This document shows positions 1-7,739 of a stretch of 30,771 nt of DNA, one piece after another. The translations under genes and the position numbers were made by a program. The notes under the pieces were generated by a model. That model did no database searches. It was not told the origin of the DNA and saw only the letters and a program-made list of their open reading frames with translations. The DNA is taken from assembly GCA_964636675.1 (NCBI GenBank), contig CAZWUO010000021.1:1-30771 (forward strand), read 5' to 3'. The stretch is from JALUUH01 sp964636675 (GTDB lineage: Bacteria; Pseudomonadota; Gammaproteobacteria; S012-40). Numbering within the stretch: the first letter of the stretch is position 1; each line of letters opens with the position of its first letter.

Positions 1-21
1 GAACATCTACATCGGCACGAC

Positions 22-114
22 GTTCTGATTCGGTTTGGATTTAGTGACTTAGTCCAGCGCATGACTGATTCCGAGTCGCCGGACTAAGTCACTAAATCCA
101 AACCGAATCAGAAC
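22..114. repeat. Perfect long inverted repeat, REPIN-like element
   Basis: Two exactly complementary 34-base arms (22-55 and 81-114) flank a 25-base loop (56-80). Each arm contains an imperfect 19-base palindrome of its own at 37-55 and 81-99 (GGATTTAGTGACTTAGTCC and its complement). The loop has a further small dyad (GACT at 63-66, AGTC at 74-77). Two short palindromes in inverted orientation making a roughly 100-base hairpin is the layout of REPIN elements. There is no U-run on either side, so it is not a standard intrinsic terminator. It lies 66 bases downstream of the stop codon of the 181-828 gene. The remaining bases to 180 hold only the short palindrome GTTTCTAGAAAC (161-172). No transposase is visible. 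Confidence 0.85.
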
Positions 115-180
115 AGAGGCAATTTCTTGTAACCGTCCGAGGTCACGTGCGGCTGTTAAAGTTTCTAGAAACATAAAGAA

Positions 181-828
181 CTACGAATTAGTATTTTTTC
201 GATCAGTGTTTTTTTCATTTAATGCATCCGCCAAACCGGAAAGTATTCCACTCGCAATTTGCGCAATATTATTAGCCGTCTCCTTTCCAGCGGAAGTCGC
301 ATGGTTTACACTTTCTCGCCCAGCCGCAGACAAGTCTTGTTGTAGCTCCTGTAACGCATCTTTTGCGCTACGGCCTGCTTGAGTACCAGAGGCTTTCAAA
401 TGACTCGCCAAATCATTTAAGATACCGGTACTCATTCTCTCGGTATTTCTTGCGACGACATTTAAGGTGTCAATAAACATATCTTCTAGGGTTTCAAGCT
501 CGTTAATACTGTTCTTCAATTCTTGATCAGCAAATTCCTTGGTCTTACCAATAGCTTCTTTAGTCGCTAGCTTTGCAGCGAGCACTGTTTTTTCTAACGC
601 GTCGTCAATTCCTGAAACAGCTTGTTTTAATGATCCCTCTAATTTTTCAGCATCACCACTGGCTCCTTCGGTAACCCCAGTTGCAACGGAATGAATGACA
701 GATTTTAGATTATCTTTGTCCAACTGCCGCTCAGTCAATGCCCTCAATATAATGGCGCGCACTTTTCCACGGATATCAATATCTTCTGCTACCGCTTCTT
801 TTGCCTCGTCTTTAATCTCTTCGGTCAT
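181..828 (-). CDS. Phasin-like helical protein, DUF6781 type
   Basis: A 215-aa, mostly helical, acidic protein with no cysteines, signal peptide or membrane segment. It starts with a conserved-looking block (DIRGKVRAIILRALTERQ, about residues 17-35). Repeated Ala/Lys/Glu heptad-like helices follow, resembling phasins and the uncharacterised DUF6781 family; the family call is from memory. The start is set at 828 rather than the open-frame limit at 867 because AAGGAGT sits about six bases upstream of this ATG. The gene follows the terminator of the Tim44-domain gene, so it is probably transcribed on its own. The function is unknown. Association with storage granules or the envelope would be speculation. 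Confidence 0.8.
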   Translation of the reverse strand: MTEEIKDEAKEAVAEDIDIRGKVRAIILRALTERQLDKDNLKSVIHSVATGVTEGASGDAEKLEGSLKQAVSGIDDALEKTVLAAKLATKEAIGKTKEFADQELKNSINELETLEDMFIDTLNVVARNTERMSTGILNDLASHLKASGTQAGRSAKDALQELQQDLSAAGRESVNHATSAGKETANNIAQIASGILSGLADALNEKNTDRKNTNS

Positions 829-869
829 TTTTTGACTCCTTTGTTGATAATATACCCGTAGCCACAAAC

Positions 870-905
870 AAAAAAAGCGCTGCTCATGCGAACAACGCTT
901 TTTTG
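870..905 (-). terminator. Intrinsic terminator of the Tim44-domain gene
   Basis: A GCG(T/C)TG...CA(A/G)CGC hairpin is flanked by a run of A on one side and T on the other. Read on the minus strand it ends in seven T. It lies about 33 bases after the stop of the 937-1995 gene and just before the ribosome-binding site of the next minus-strand gene. It separates the two transcripts. Confidence 0.75.
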
Positions 906-936
906 GGGTTAAGCAAAAAGCCTAGGATGTGAATGA

Positions 937-1995
937 CTAGTCTTCGACTTGCTGTATTCCATCTAAATTCCATGTGGTTTGCTTGCCGTGAATCGGCTGC
1001 GTAAAATGCCAAACTTCTTCAGATTTAACAATGCGCCCATCAGGACCCGAGCTTAAATCGGTCTCCCGTAATTCGACCTTGAAATAAACGGATGCCTCCA
1101 ATTCACTGCCGTTTTCTTTCACTTCAAGCAATTGCGCATCAGCCTCTAATAACTCGGTTTTATTATCACCATCACGTTGCTGAAACTGATCTTGCACCTC
1201 ACCAAAAACCTTGTCGGTGGTAAACTGTCGTATATCCGCAAGATCTCCTTCATCCCAAGCTTTGTGGAGTCGTTCATAAGCCGTCTTTGCACCTTGCAGA
1301 AAATTATTCGTATCAAACCCTTTGGGTACTTTAGGTGCTCCCGCATTAAAATCAATGGTTTCGATAGGATCTGATTCTACAGCTGGGTCAACCGTACTCT
1401 CTGCTACTTCGGTTCCTGCTTTATTTTTATTTTTGAACATTACATCGGTATCAAATTGAGAGTTTTCCTCTTTTCGCAGCTTAGGTATTTGTTGACTAGG
1501 TATTTCTTGTGTAGCTCTCTGTTGGGTGGCTACCTCATGTGCATTTGGTTTTTCTTCAAACGCCACTGGGCCTTCAGCGGTTGCCGTTTCCTGCGCTTGA
1601 TACTGCGCTCGTTTGCGCGCGACAAAGATCTTATAGAGAAGAAATCCAAGCAAAGCAAATATCAATATATCCATTAAATTGATATTTTCAAACGCACCGC
1701 CAAAAAACAATGCGCCAAGCATGCCTCCCATTGCCAAACCTGCAATGCCCGCCATTAATCCTGAACGGGCAGCACCACCTGCAGCCGCGCCTCCCGCAGT
1801 ACCCGCAGCTGCTTGGCCACCGGGGGTTTCAACACTTTTTGTTGGTGATTTCTGAACATTTCTCTTTTGCGGAGAAAAAAACGATTTTTTACTGCCAAAC
1901 GATTTTCCAGAACCAAATTTCTTAGCCTCAACTTGTCCAACACTTAGGCCAAGCGCGATGATAAGAGAAAAAAATGTCACTGAAATTGCTTTCAT
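937..1995 (-). CDS. Tim44-like domain inner-membrane protein
   Basis: A 352-aa protein. Residues 1-24 form a signal peptide or first membrane helix ending near VEA. A Lys/Ser/Phe-rich basic stretch follows, then a Gly/Ala-rich hydrophobic segment (about 65-99) and a second helix (about 106-124). After an acidic, Gln-rich linker, the C-terminal 130 residues (from about 225, GFDTNNFLQGAKTAYERL) match the Tim44-like fold. That domain in mitochondria tethers the import motor to membrane. Bacterial homologues are common in proteobacteria and their role is poorly defined. The ATG has AGGGG upstream and a good promoter at 2032-2060. A terminator follows, so it is likely monocistronic. Confidence 0.88.
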   Translation of the reverse strand: MKAISVTFFSLIIALGLSVGQVEAKKFGSGKSFGSKKSFFSPQKRNVQKSPTKSVETPGGQAAAGTAGGAAAGGAARSGLMAGIAGLAMGGMLGALFFGGAFENINLMDILIFALLGFLLYKIFVARKRAQYQAQETATAEGPVAFEEKPNAHEVATQQRATQEIPSQQIPKLRKEENSQFDTDVMFKNKNKAGTEVAESTVDPAVESDPIETIDFNAGAPKVPKGFDTNNFLQGAKTAYERLHKAWDEGDLADIRQFTTDKVFGEVQDQFQQRDGDNKTELLEADAQLLEVKENGSELEASVYFKVELRETDLSSGPDGRIVKSEEVWHFTQPIHGKQTTWNLDGIQQVED

Positions 1996-2031
1996 TATAT
2001 TTAAAAACCCCTGGGATTAAGTATTGTATTG

Positions 2032-2060
2032 AGTATATGTCTTAGATGGCAGCGATTCAA
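2032..2060 (-). promoter_or_regulatory. Sigma70 promoter for the Tim44-domain gene
   Basis: On the minus strand TTGAAT (2060-2055) and TATACT (2037-2032) are separated by exactly 17 bases. This is a good -35/-10 pair about 37 bases upstream of the ATG at 1995. Confidence 0.6.
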
Positions 2061-2166
2061 ACCAACTTTTATGACTTTCTTATATGGGTTGCTATGGGTA
2101 TAGTATCAAAAGTTCCACTTTCAAGTTGCAAACCCCGAGTTCAAACGACGAGGAAATTCCCAAAAT

Positions 2167-2541
2167 ATGGCTAACATCATTGATATTGATCTATTTCGCC
2201 AAACGTTTCTCCCCTTGGATCAATTTAACTTTCATCAAAAAATATCTGAAACAACAAACGTGGCGCTAGCTATGTTCGAAAAACAAGGCTGTAGCTCTTG
2301 CAACCATTGGAAAAAATTACTCTTTGACTACAAAAAAGATAACCCGGATATTGATCTATTTATTGTAGACGCTGAATCAGAAGCTGCACTTGCTCAGGAG
2401 TTTGATATATTTCATCTTCCTGCATTCTATCTCTATAAAGGTGGACAATTTCATTCTGAAATTCAGTGTGAGGGAAAACAAGACAGCCTAGAACAGGCGA
2501 TTGAAAAACATTTGAACGCCCCTCCAGGAGAAGCGCCATAA
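2167..2541 (+). CDS. Thioredoxin-fold protein with CSSC motif
   Basis: A 124-aa protein with a cytoplasmic-type thioredoxin fold and no signal peptide. The active-site motif is CSSC (residues 42-45, in KQGCSSCNHW), and the cis-proline loop is LPAFYLYKGG (about 83-92). The spacing fits thioredoxin, but the CSSC pair differs from the classical CGPC. This suggests a redox potential or partner unlike that of housekeeping thioredoxin. ATG 2167 has the purine-rich CGAGGAA about 10 bases upstream. It stands alone between two minus-strand genes. The substrate is unknown. Confidence 0.82.
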   Translation: MANIIDIDLFRQTFLPLDQFNFHQKISETTNVALAMFEKQGCSSCNHWKKLLFDYKKDNPDIDLFIVDAESEAALAQEFDIFHLPAFYLYKGGQFHSEIQCEGKQDSLEQAIEKHLNAPPGEAP

Positions 2542-2577
2542 TCAAGCCATCCCACAATATTTCCGCCACACCCCTAT

Positions 2578-2611
2578 AAAAAAAGCTTGCGTCTTATGCA
2601 CAGACACAAGC
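2578..2611 (-). terminator. Intrinsic terminator downstream of the NrfJ-like gene
   Basis: On the minus strand GCTTG-t-GTCT pairs with AGAC-g-CAAGC around a seven-base loop and is followed by seven T. It lies 115 bases beyond the stop of the 2726-3154 gene and also faces the end of the thioredoxin-like gene. Confidence 0.65.
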
Positions 2612-2666
2612 CCACTGCCCTATTCAACCGCTTAATGCTCCCTCATGGCGCTCAACTGCGGAATCC

Positions 2667-2684
2667 AGGGAAGCTCTGATTAAG
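2667..2684. repeat. Single copy of the AGGGAA..CTCTGATTAAG sequence
   Basis: AGGGAAGCTCTGATTAAG closely matches both arms of the inverted repeat at 7691-7739. Here only one arm is present. It may be a remnant or solo end of the same small mobile or palindromic element. Confidence 0.4.
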
Positions 2685-2725
2685 CTTTGCGGCAAACTAA
2701 ATACAACATCCGTTATATACCTTAG

Positions 2726-3154
2726 TTATTTAGCAACAGATACATTAGACGCAAATATTATTTTTTCGAATGTTCGACTCAGTGAGCGACTGGTGAAATT
2801 TTCCATCGTAACGTTTAAATCATGCTCAATCATATCACCTTTTTTGACCTCAGCAGTGGTACCTGCAACCCAGTATTTCTCACTTCCTGAGTCCACCTGC
2901 ATATAACTGTAACCAGAACCTTTGACCAGATCGATGACTTTGCCTTTGTAGATCTGTGATTGAGCAGGCGGGGTAAACGTTGCGTTATTCTGCGCAGGCG
3001 GCATTCCATGGGGGGTATTCATCTGCGTTGAATGTGGCGATGGCATCGCGGAATGATCCGCACCGGAACTCATTCCTTCTTCTGCAGAAAACACAATTTG
3101 ACTGGTGAATGCAAATCCCAAGATTACTGAAAGAAAAATATTCTTATACGCCAC
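2726..3154 (-). CDS. Secreted NrfJ-like OB-fold protein
   Basis: A 142-aa exported protein. The start is taken as the GTG at 3154 because GGAGAG lies seven bases upstream and the resulting N-terminus (MAYKNIFLSVILGFAFTSQ) is a clean signal peptide cleaved near FSA. The open frame extends further upstream to 3298, but that part shows neither feature. A His/Met/Pro-rich linker (about 30-60) could bind metal. A small beta domain follows (GKVIDLVKGSGYSYMQVDSG, then YWVAGTTAEVKKGDMI). This matches NrfJ-related OB-fold proteins, some of which sit with cytochrome or thiol-redox genes. No partner gene is adjacent apart from the divergent-ended thioredoxin-like gene. The role is unknown. Confidence 0.75.
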   Translation of the reverse strand: MAYKNIFLSVILGFAFTSQIVFSAEEGMSSGADHSAMPSPHSTQMNTPHGMPPAQNNATFTPPAQSQIYKGKVIDLVKGSGYSYMQVDSGSEKYWVAGTTAEVKKGDMIEHDLNVTMENFTSRSLSRTFEKIIFASNVSVAK

Positions 3155-3702
3155 TTTAAACTCTCCAAGAAAATAATTATTGCGCATTATGAAGCATTCA
3201 CCAAGAGAACTCCATGGATTTGAGCAAAAATCGTTCGCCACGCCGAAGCTCAGCATCAAGCGTTCATTAACATCGCCATGGGTGATTAATAAGCACAAAT
3301 CCCACTATACACAAATCACAGTTACTCCAAATCAGTTACTCTAATAATTAGACAAATCGATAACGCCACCTGACGAAACGCATTACGCAAAGGATTTTAT
3401 ATTGCAAGATATGACAAAACCCCAGCTTGCAAAAAAAAACAAAAAGCGGCAAATCCTGCAATATGCAGACCGGAGAATTGTAACAACTTGAGTTAAAAGC
3501 ACGAACAAATTTAACTTTAAAATACTAAAACTTTGCACTTGCAACCGCTAAAAAAGGCCGCTAAGGTATATCAGAAATACAACTCCACTCGTGTCAATAA
3601 CACTTCGATGTTCACACTACGACATCGCTTTCGAATATTTTTTAAGCAACTATTCGTAACATTATAATGCAACTACGTTATATTAAAATTTAAGGAGTTT
3701 AC
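3155..3702. other. Intergenic region without a gene
   Basis: This 548-base AT-rich stretch lies between the divergent NrfJ-like gene and yajQ and must hold both promoters. I see no convincing coding frame or RNA gene. A weak dyad (CGATGT...ACATCG, about 3606-3627) and A-rich runs near 3430-3450 are the only visible structure. Confidence 0.5.
3641..3668 (+). promoter_or_regulatory. Possible yajQ promoter
   Basis: A perfect -10 TATAAT (3663-3668) lies 34 bases before the yajQ start codon. The best -35, TTTAAG (3641-3646) at 16-base spacing, is poor. The call rests on the -10 alone. Confidence 0.35.
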
Positions 3703-4185
3703 GTGCCCTCGTTTGATATCGTTTCTCAAGTCGACAAACATGAATTAGCCAATGCGATGGATCAGGCAATGCGTGAAATTTCAACGCGCTTTGACTTCAG
3801 AGGCACAAAGGCCAAGATTGAACTCAACGACACTTTGATTATGCTAACCGCTGACAATGACTTCCAAATCCAGCAAGTGCGTGACATTGTTTATAATAAA
3901 ATGACCAAGCGTCAAATAGACATCGGCAGCTTCGAAGAAGGAAAAATTGAACCTTCGGGTATGACAGCACAACAAAAATTATCGGTACGTCAAGGTATTG
4001 ACAAAGACACCGCAAAAAAAATTATAAAATTGACGAAAGACTCAAAATTAAAAATACAAGCCGCCATCCAGGATGAACAAGTTCGTGTAACAGGAAAAAA
4101 ACGTGACGATTTACAAAAAATAATGGCTACCCTAAAAGACCAAGATCTCGGATTACCATTGCAATATAAAAATTTTAGAGACTAA
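3703..4185 (+). CDS. yajQ: YajQ-family cyclic-di-GMP-binding protein
   Basis: A 160-aa protein of the family's usual length, with the expected N-terminus (PSFDIVSQVDKHELANAMDQ), central RFDFRGTKA and C-terminal LPLQYKNFRD. Homologues form two ferredoxin-like folds and bind cyclic-di-GMP or nucleotides; in Xanthomonas and Pseudomonas they act as effectors that control transcription. The start is GTG at 3703 with AAGGAG seven bases upstream. It lies 225 bases before a GGDEF-EAL gene on the same strand, a meaningful pairing of receptor and enzyme. The last codons and stop are duplicated in tandem just downstream. Confidence 0.95.
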   Translation: MPSFDIVSQVDKHELANAMDQAMREISTRFDFRGTKAKIELNDTLIMLTADNDFQIQQVRDIVYNKMTKRQIDIGSFEEGKIEPSGMTAQQKLSVRQGIDKDTAKKIIKLTKDSKLKIQAAIQDEQVRVTGKKRDDLQKIMATLKDQDLGLPLQYKNFRD

Positions 4186-4199
4186 CTTTAGAGACTAAG
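4174..4199 (+). repeat. 13-bp tandem duplication spanning the yajQ stop
   Basis: TTTAGAGACTAAC (4174-4186) is followed directly by TTTAGAGACTAAG (4187-4199). The first copy contains the final Phe-Arg-Asp-stop of yajQ. It is probably a replication-slippage duplication with no coding effect. Confidence 0.8.
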
Positions 4200-4410
4200 G
4201 GTTAGCATAAACATTGATTCAGATCTCTGGCTTCCTGCTCACTCATTATAGCTGCGTTATTCGTCAGTTAAATAGCTCGTTATTTATCTTCCTTAACGCC
4301 TAACGCTAACAACAATGGCGCCTGGAAACCAATAAATGTAAATTACGGCAACCCTAATATAGCTCATTGCTTCAGTCAGGTTCACAAAAAAAATAAACGA
4401 AGGACGAGAA

Positions 4411-6546
4411 ATGAAAGACCATTCAGTCATCGAGCTAAACCCTAAAAATAAGGTATTTTCGGCAAATAGAGTCGACACTTGTTCTACTGAAATGTCTGCA
4501 CATAAACCCTTGGCACTTATTACTATTGATTCTGCGGGTATCATCACCCACCTACAAGGAAACTTAACACAAACACTAAACCTCGATATTGCAGTAGCAA
4601 CGGGGCATTCCATTTTTTCTGTCAGCAAGCAATTGCGTCAAATCGAATATTTGATTCGCCAAGGAATGAGTGGTTACCATCTCAGCACTACATTTGAAAT
4701 AGGTAGTTCTTACTTAAAAGCCAGTATTTCACCTGTCTATGACAAAAACTCCGACCAAGGTGTTGTTATCGCTTTATTTGATAACACTGAGCATTACCTG
4801 TTAAAAAAATCATTATTAGAAGTTCAAGAACAATACCGACTACTTGCCGAACATACTCAAGATATTATTACTAAATATACTCCGGAAGGTATTTGCAGTT
4901 ATGTCTCACCCGCTTGTCACAAAGTGCTCGGATATCAACAAGAAGACATCGTTGGTAAATCAGTATTTCATTTTTTTCACCCCAACGATCTGAAATCGAA
5001 GCGAAAAATATTCAAAAGATTGTTAGACCACCCTACTAGCGACTCAATTTGCTATCGCGTAAAACGCAGTGACGAGCAATTCATTTGGTTAGAAACATCG
5101 AGTAAAGCGGTCACTCATGATGAAACCGGAAAAATTATTGAGATCATTGCGGTTTCCAGAGATATAACAACACGTAAACAAAGCGAAGAAAGACTACTCT
5201 ACCTTGCAAATTATGATTCACTTACCGGACTTCCCAATCGTGCACTATTTCGCGATAGATTACGTCGTGCGATTGCTCGATCACAACGCAATGAAACCAA
5301 AATAGCGTTATTTTTTTTAGACCTTGATCGATTTAAAAACATTAACGATAGCTTAGGACATCATGCAGGAGACCAATTGCTCCGCGGGGTGTCTAAGCGG
5401 TTAAAACAATATGCACGTGAAGGCGACACCATCGCAAGACTCGGCGGCGATGAATTTACCATCATTCTCGAAGGCATTCACTCCACTGAAGATGCATCTG
5501 TTGTTGCCGAGAAAATTTTGGAATTGATGCAAGCTCCTTTTAGATTAGACGGTCATGAAGTCGTGGTCACACCCAGTATAGGGATTACCTTGTTTCCCGA
5601 CGATGCGGCCGATATGCGCAGTCTATTGAAAAATGCGGATACAGCGATGTACCGATCTAAGGAGAAAGGGCGTAACGCCTATCAATTTTATACCTCAGGA
5701 ATGAATGCCAAGGCATATGAACATCTCATTCTAGAAAACAGCCTGCGCCACGCGATGGAAAGAGATGAATTTAAACTTTATTTTCAACCACAATTTGATT
5801 TGCATTCACAAGCTATCATTGGTATCGAGGCCCTTATGCGCTGGGAGCACCCAGAAAAAGGCTTGTTAATGCCTGACAAATTCATTCCTTTCGCGGAAGA
5901 CACGGGGCTTATCGTTCCATTAGGCGACTGGGCTTTAAGGCAAGCCTGTCTGGAAGCAAAACAATGGCAAAATTCCGGATTAGAACCCATTCGTGTAGCG
6001 GTTAACTTATCAATGCGTCAGTTTCTGGAACACGGATTTGTCGATCAAGTTGCGGCTGCATTAAAGGACTCCAAACTGGCTGCACATTATTTGGAATTAG
6101 AAGTCACTGAAAGCTTTCTCGCCGCAAATGTCGAAAAGGCCGCAAAAACCTTGCGCGGGTTACACCGGCTTGGCGTTCATTTAGCGGTTGATGATTTTGG
6201 AACAGGCTACTCTTCTCTCAGCTATCTTAAGCGCTTTCCACTCAATACCTTGAAAATCGACCAGTCTTTTGTTCATGACATTGCAACAGATATGGATTCG
6301 GCAACCATCGTAGAAGCGATAATCGCTCTCGGAAAAAGTTTAGGGCTAAACGTAATTGCTGAAGGTGTCGAATATAATGATCAAGTATTTTTCTTGAAAG
6401 AACGCTCCTGCGATTTATTTCAAGGATATTATTTTTGCCGCCCCTTATCGAGATCAAAGTTAATTCCTTGGTTACGCCATTACCGTAGAAATCACGTTGC
6501 TATTGAGCAATGGGGACTGTGGAGCGACTCTGCCGCAAATCATTGA
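4411..6546 (+). CDS. PAS-PAS-GGDEF-EAL cyclic-di-GMP enzyme
   Basis: A 711-aa soluble protein without membrane segments. A degenerate PAS-like domain (about 30-130) is followed by a clear PAS/PAC sensor (about 140-260), a GGDEF domain (about 265-425) and an EAL domain (about 440-700). The cyclase signature RLGGDEF is intact (GGDEF at 345-349), and an RxxD inhibitory site (REGD) lies five residues before it. EAL residues are also present: E473 in EALMRW, the N of AVNLSMRQF, the E of ELEVTES, the DD of VDDFGTGYSS, LKID, AEGVE and FQGYYF. Both synthesis and breakdown of c-di-GMP are therefore possible. The ATG has GAAGGACGAG upstream. Neighbouring yajQ could respond to its product. Confidence 0.95.
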   Translation: MKDHSVIELNPKNKVFSANRVDTCSTEMSAHKPLALITIDSAGIITHLQGNLTQTLNLDIAVATGHSIFSVSKQLRQIEYLIRQGMSGYHLSTTFEIGSSYLKASISPVYDKNSDQGVVIALFDNTEHYLLKKSLLEVQEQYRLLAEHTQDIITKYTPEGICSYVSPACHKVLGYQQEDIVGKSVFHFFHPNDLKSKRKIFKRLLDHPTSDSICYRVKRSDEQFIWLETSSKAVTHDETGKIIEIIAVSRDITTRKQSEERLLYLANYDSLTGLPNRALFRDRLRRAIARSQRNETKIALFFLDLDRFKNINDSLGHHAGDQLLRGVSKRLKQYAREGDTIARLGGDEFTIILEGIHSTEDASVVAEKILELMQAPFRLDGHEVVVTPSIGITLFPDDAADMRSLLKNADTAMYRSKEKGRNAYQFYTSGMNAKAYEHLILENSLRHAMERDEFKLYFQPQFDLHSQAIIGIEALMRWEHPEKGLLMPDKFIPFAEDTGLIVPLGDWALRQACLEAKQWQNSGLEPIRVAVNLSMRQFLEHGFVDQVAAALKDSKLAAHYLELEVTESFLAANVEKAAKTLRGLHRLGVHLAVDDFGTGYSSLSYLKRFPLNTLKIDQSFVHDIATDMDSATIVEAIIALGKSLGLNVIAEGVEYNDQVFFLKERSCDLFQGYYFCRPLSRSKLIPWLRHYRRNHVAIEQWGLWSDSAANH

Positions 6547-6733
6547 TAATCATTAATTTATACTCATAAAACCCGTTTCAAATGCCGTTTAAAGCACAAG
6601 AAAAACCACATAATTAGCGCCTGGTTCGGCATATCAAATCAACTTATCTGTGAAATCAAACGGTTACTCCACTAGGAGCTTCTCCTTGAGATCATGTATA
6701 CTCCCAGAAAAACCAGTCAGATAATCGTATCAA

Positions 6734-6776
6734 TTGATAACACCCCCCTCACGGGGGCGTTATCAAACATTTTTTT
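6734..6776 (+). terminator. Strong intrinsic terminator before the methyltransferase-like gene
   Basis: TTGATAAC-A-CCCCC pairs with GGGGG-C-GTTATCAA (13 of 14 positions) around a five-base loop, followed by ACA and seven T. It probably ends the GGDEF-EAL transcript, 190 bases after its stop. It falls inside the longest open frame of the following gene and so argues that the gene starts downstream, at 6802. Confidence 0.85.
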
Positions 6777-6801
6777 AACCCGGCGTTTTAACGAGGCTAG
6801 T

Positions 6802-7674
6802 ATGAATTTTGACTTACTCCGCGATATGGAGTCTTTTACCCAAACAATGTTTAACCATATTATTAGCTTTCAGGAAAAAGAACACCCCGCCTGGAACACA
6901 TCTTTGCCTTTCTCCGATAGAATAAAAAATCTACCTTTGCACTATCTCGTTTTTAGTAATGCCGACAGAAACCCTGAACTAAGCGGCCCAACCATTGCTC
7001 ATTATTATCCTTTACGACATGAGCTCCAAACGATCGCGGAATATTGCAAAAAAATATCTAAAATTCCCGTGATTGTAGATGCTCACGCAAGAAATGGGTT
7101 TATTGGTAGCTTGTTAGCCCGCGAAGGCCTGAATGTTATAGGATTGCGTGAACCTAACGATAAACCTAATCAAATTGAAAGTTTCTTTGATGAAAGTTGT
7201 TACAACATGCGAGATACCAACTTAAATCAAATAGACTTTCCGGTAGATGTTATTTTCTCAAGCTGGATGCCAACCGAAATCGATATTACCGATAACCTTA
7301 TTCGCCTCAAACCAAAACTGATCGTGTATATATACACCGAGCACACAGACAATCAAAAAAACGCGGTTAACCAAACAGGCGTAAAGGGCGCGTTTGGCGA
7401 AAAATTACCGGATAATTATAAAGAAATTGACTGCTGGGAAATAATTCGGAAAGAAAATATGTTTAACGATATCTGGCCAGATCTAACCGCAAACATAGAA
7501 GAATCTCGAAAAGTCAAAATTTTTGCCGACCTTCCATTTCATGATCTTAAAGTCAAGTTATCCGAACCCGAGCAAAAATATGACTGGGAAAATGAACTCC
7601 TAATGATCGAAACCGCGATTGAAGCCAAAAACCAGTTGCGGTTGCGAGGATTACCTGTCGATGCAATGCAATGA
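6802..7674 (+). CDS. Uncharacterised SAM-methyltransferase-like protein
   Basis: A 290-aa protein of no family I can name. The centre resembles a class I methyltransferase Rossmann core. The motif-I-like strand and loop is VIVDAHARNGFIGSLLA (about residues 90-120), then NVIGLREPN, a motif-IV-like VDVIFSSWMPTE and a hydrophobic LKPKLIVYIY strand. The glycine loop is degenerate (DAHARNG rather than DxGxGxG), so SAM binding is uncertain. The start at ATG 6802 is preferred: CGAGG lies five bases upstream, whereas the longer frame from 6694 would translate through a strong terminator. No operon partner is seen. A Sel1-repeat gene converges on it. Confidence 0.65.
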   Translation: MNFDLLRDMESFTQTMFNHIISFQEKEHPAWNTSLPFSDRIKNLPLHYLVFSNADRNPELSGPTIAHYYPLRHELQTIAEYCKKISKIPVIVDAHARNGFIGSLLAREGLNVIGLREPNDKPNQIESFFDESCYNMRDTNLNQIDFPVDVIFSSWMPTEIDITDNLIRLKPKLIVYIYTEHTDNQKNAVNQTGVKGAFGEKLPDNYKEIDCWEIIRKENMFNDIWPDLTANIEESRKVKIFADLPFHDLKVKLSEPEQKYDWENELLMIETAIEAKNQLRLRGLPVDAMQ

Positions 7675-7690
7675 GAAACATGAGAATATG

Positions 7691-7739
7691 CTAGGGGAAT
7701 CTCTGATTAAGTCATCTCACTTAATCAGAGACTCCCTAG
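7691..7739. repeat. Near-perfect inverted repeat between convergent genes
   Basis: Arms 7691-7712 and 7719-7739 are complementary apart from one mismatch and a one-base bulge, around a six-base loop. The minus-strand Sel1 gene ends inside it: its last codons (ESLIK) and TGA (7717-7719) are part of the repeat. It could serve as a bidirectional terminator, but there is no T-run. A single related arm occurs at 2667-2684, so it may be a small palindromic mobile element. Confidence 0.75.

Noticed and set aside
22..180. An integron attC site at the window start
   Set aside because: The arms are perfectly complementary with no extrahelical bases, and there are no R'/R'' core boxes (GTTRRRY) at the ends.
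3155..3298. A longer N-terminus for the NrfJ-like protein
   Set aside because: The GTG at 3154 has a good Shine-Dalgarno sequence and begins a proper signal peptide. The extension would bury that signal peptide inside the protein.
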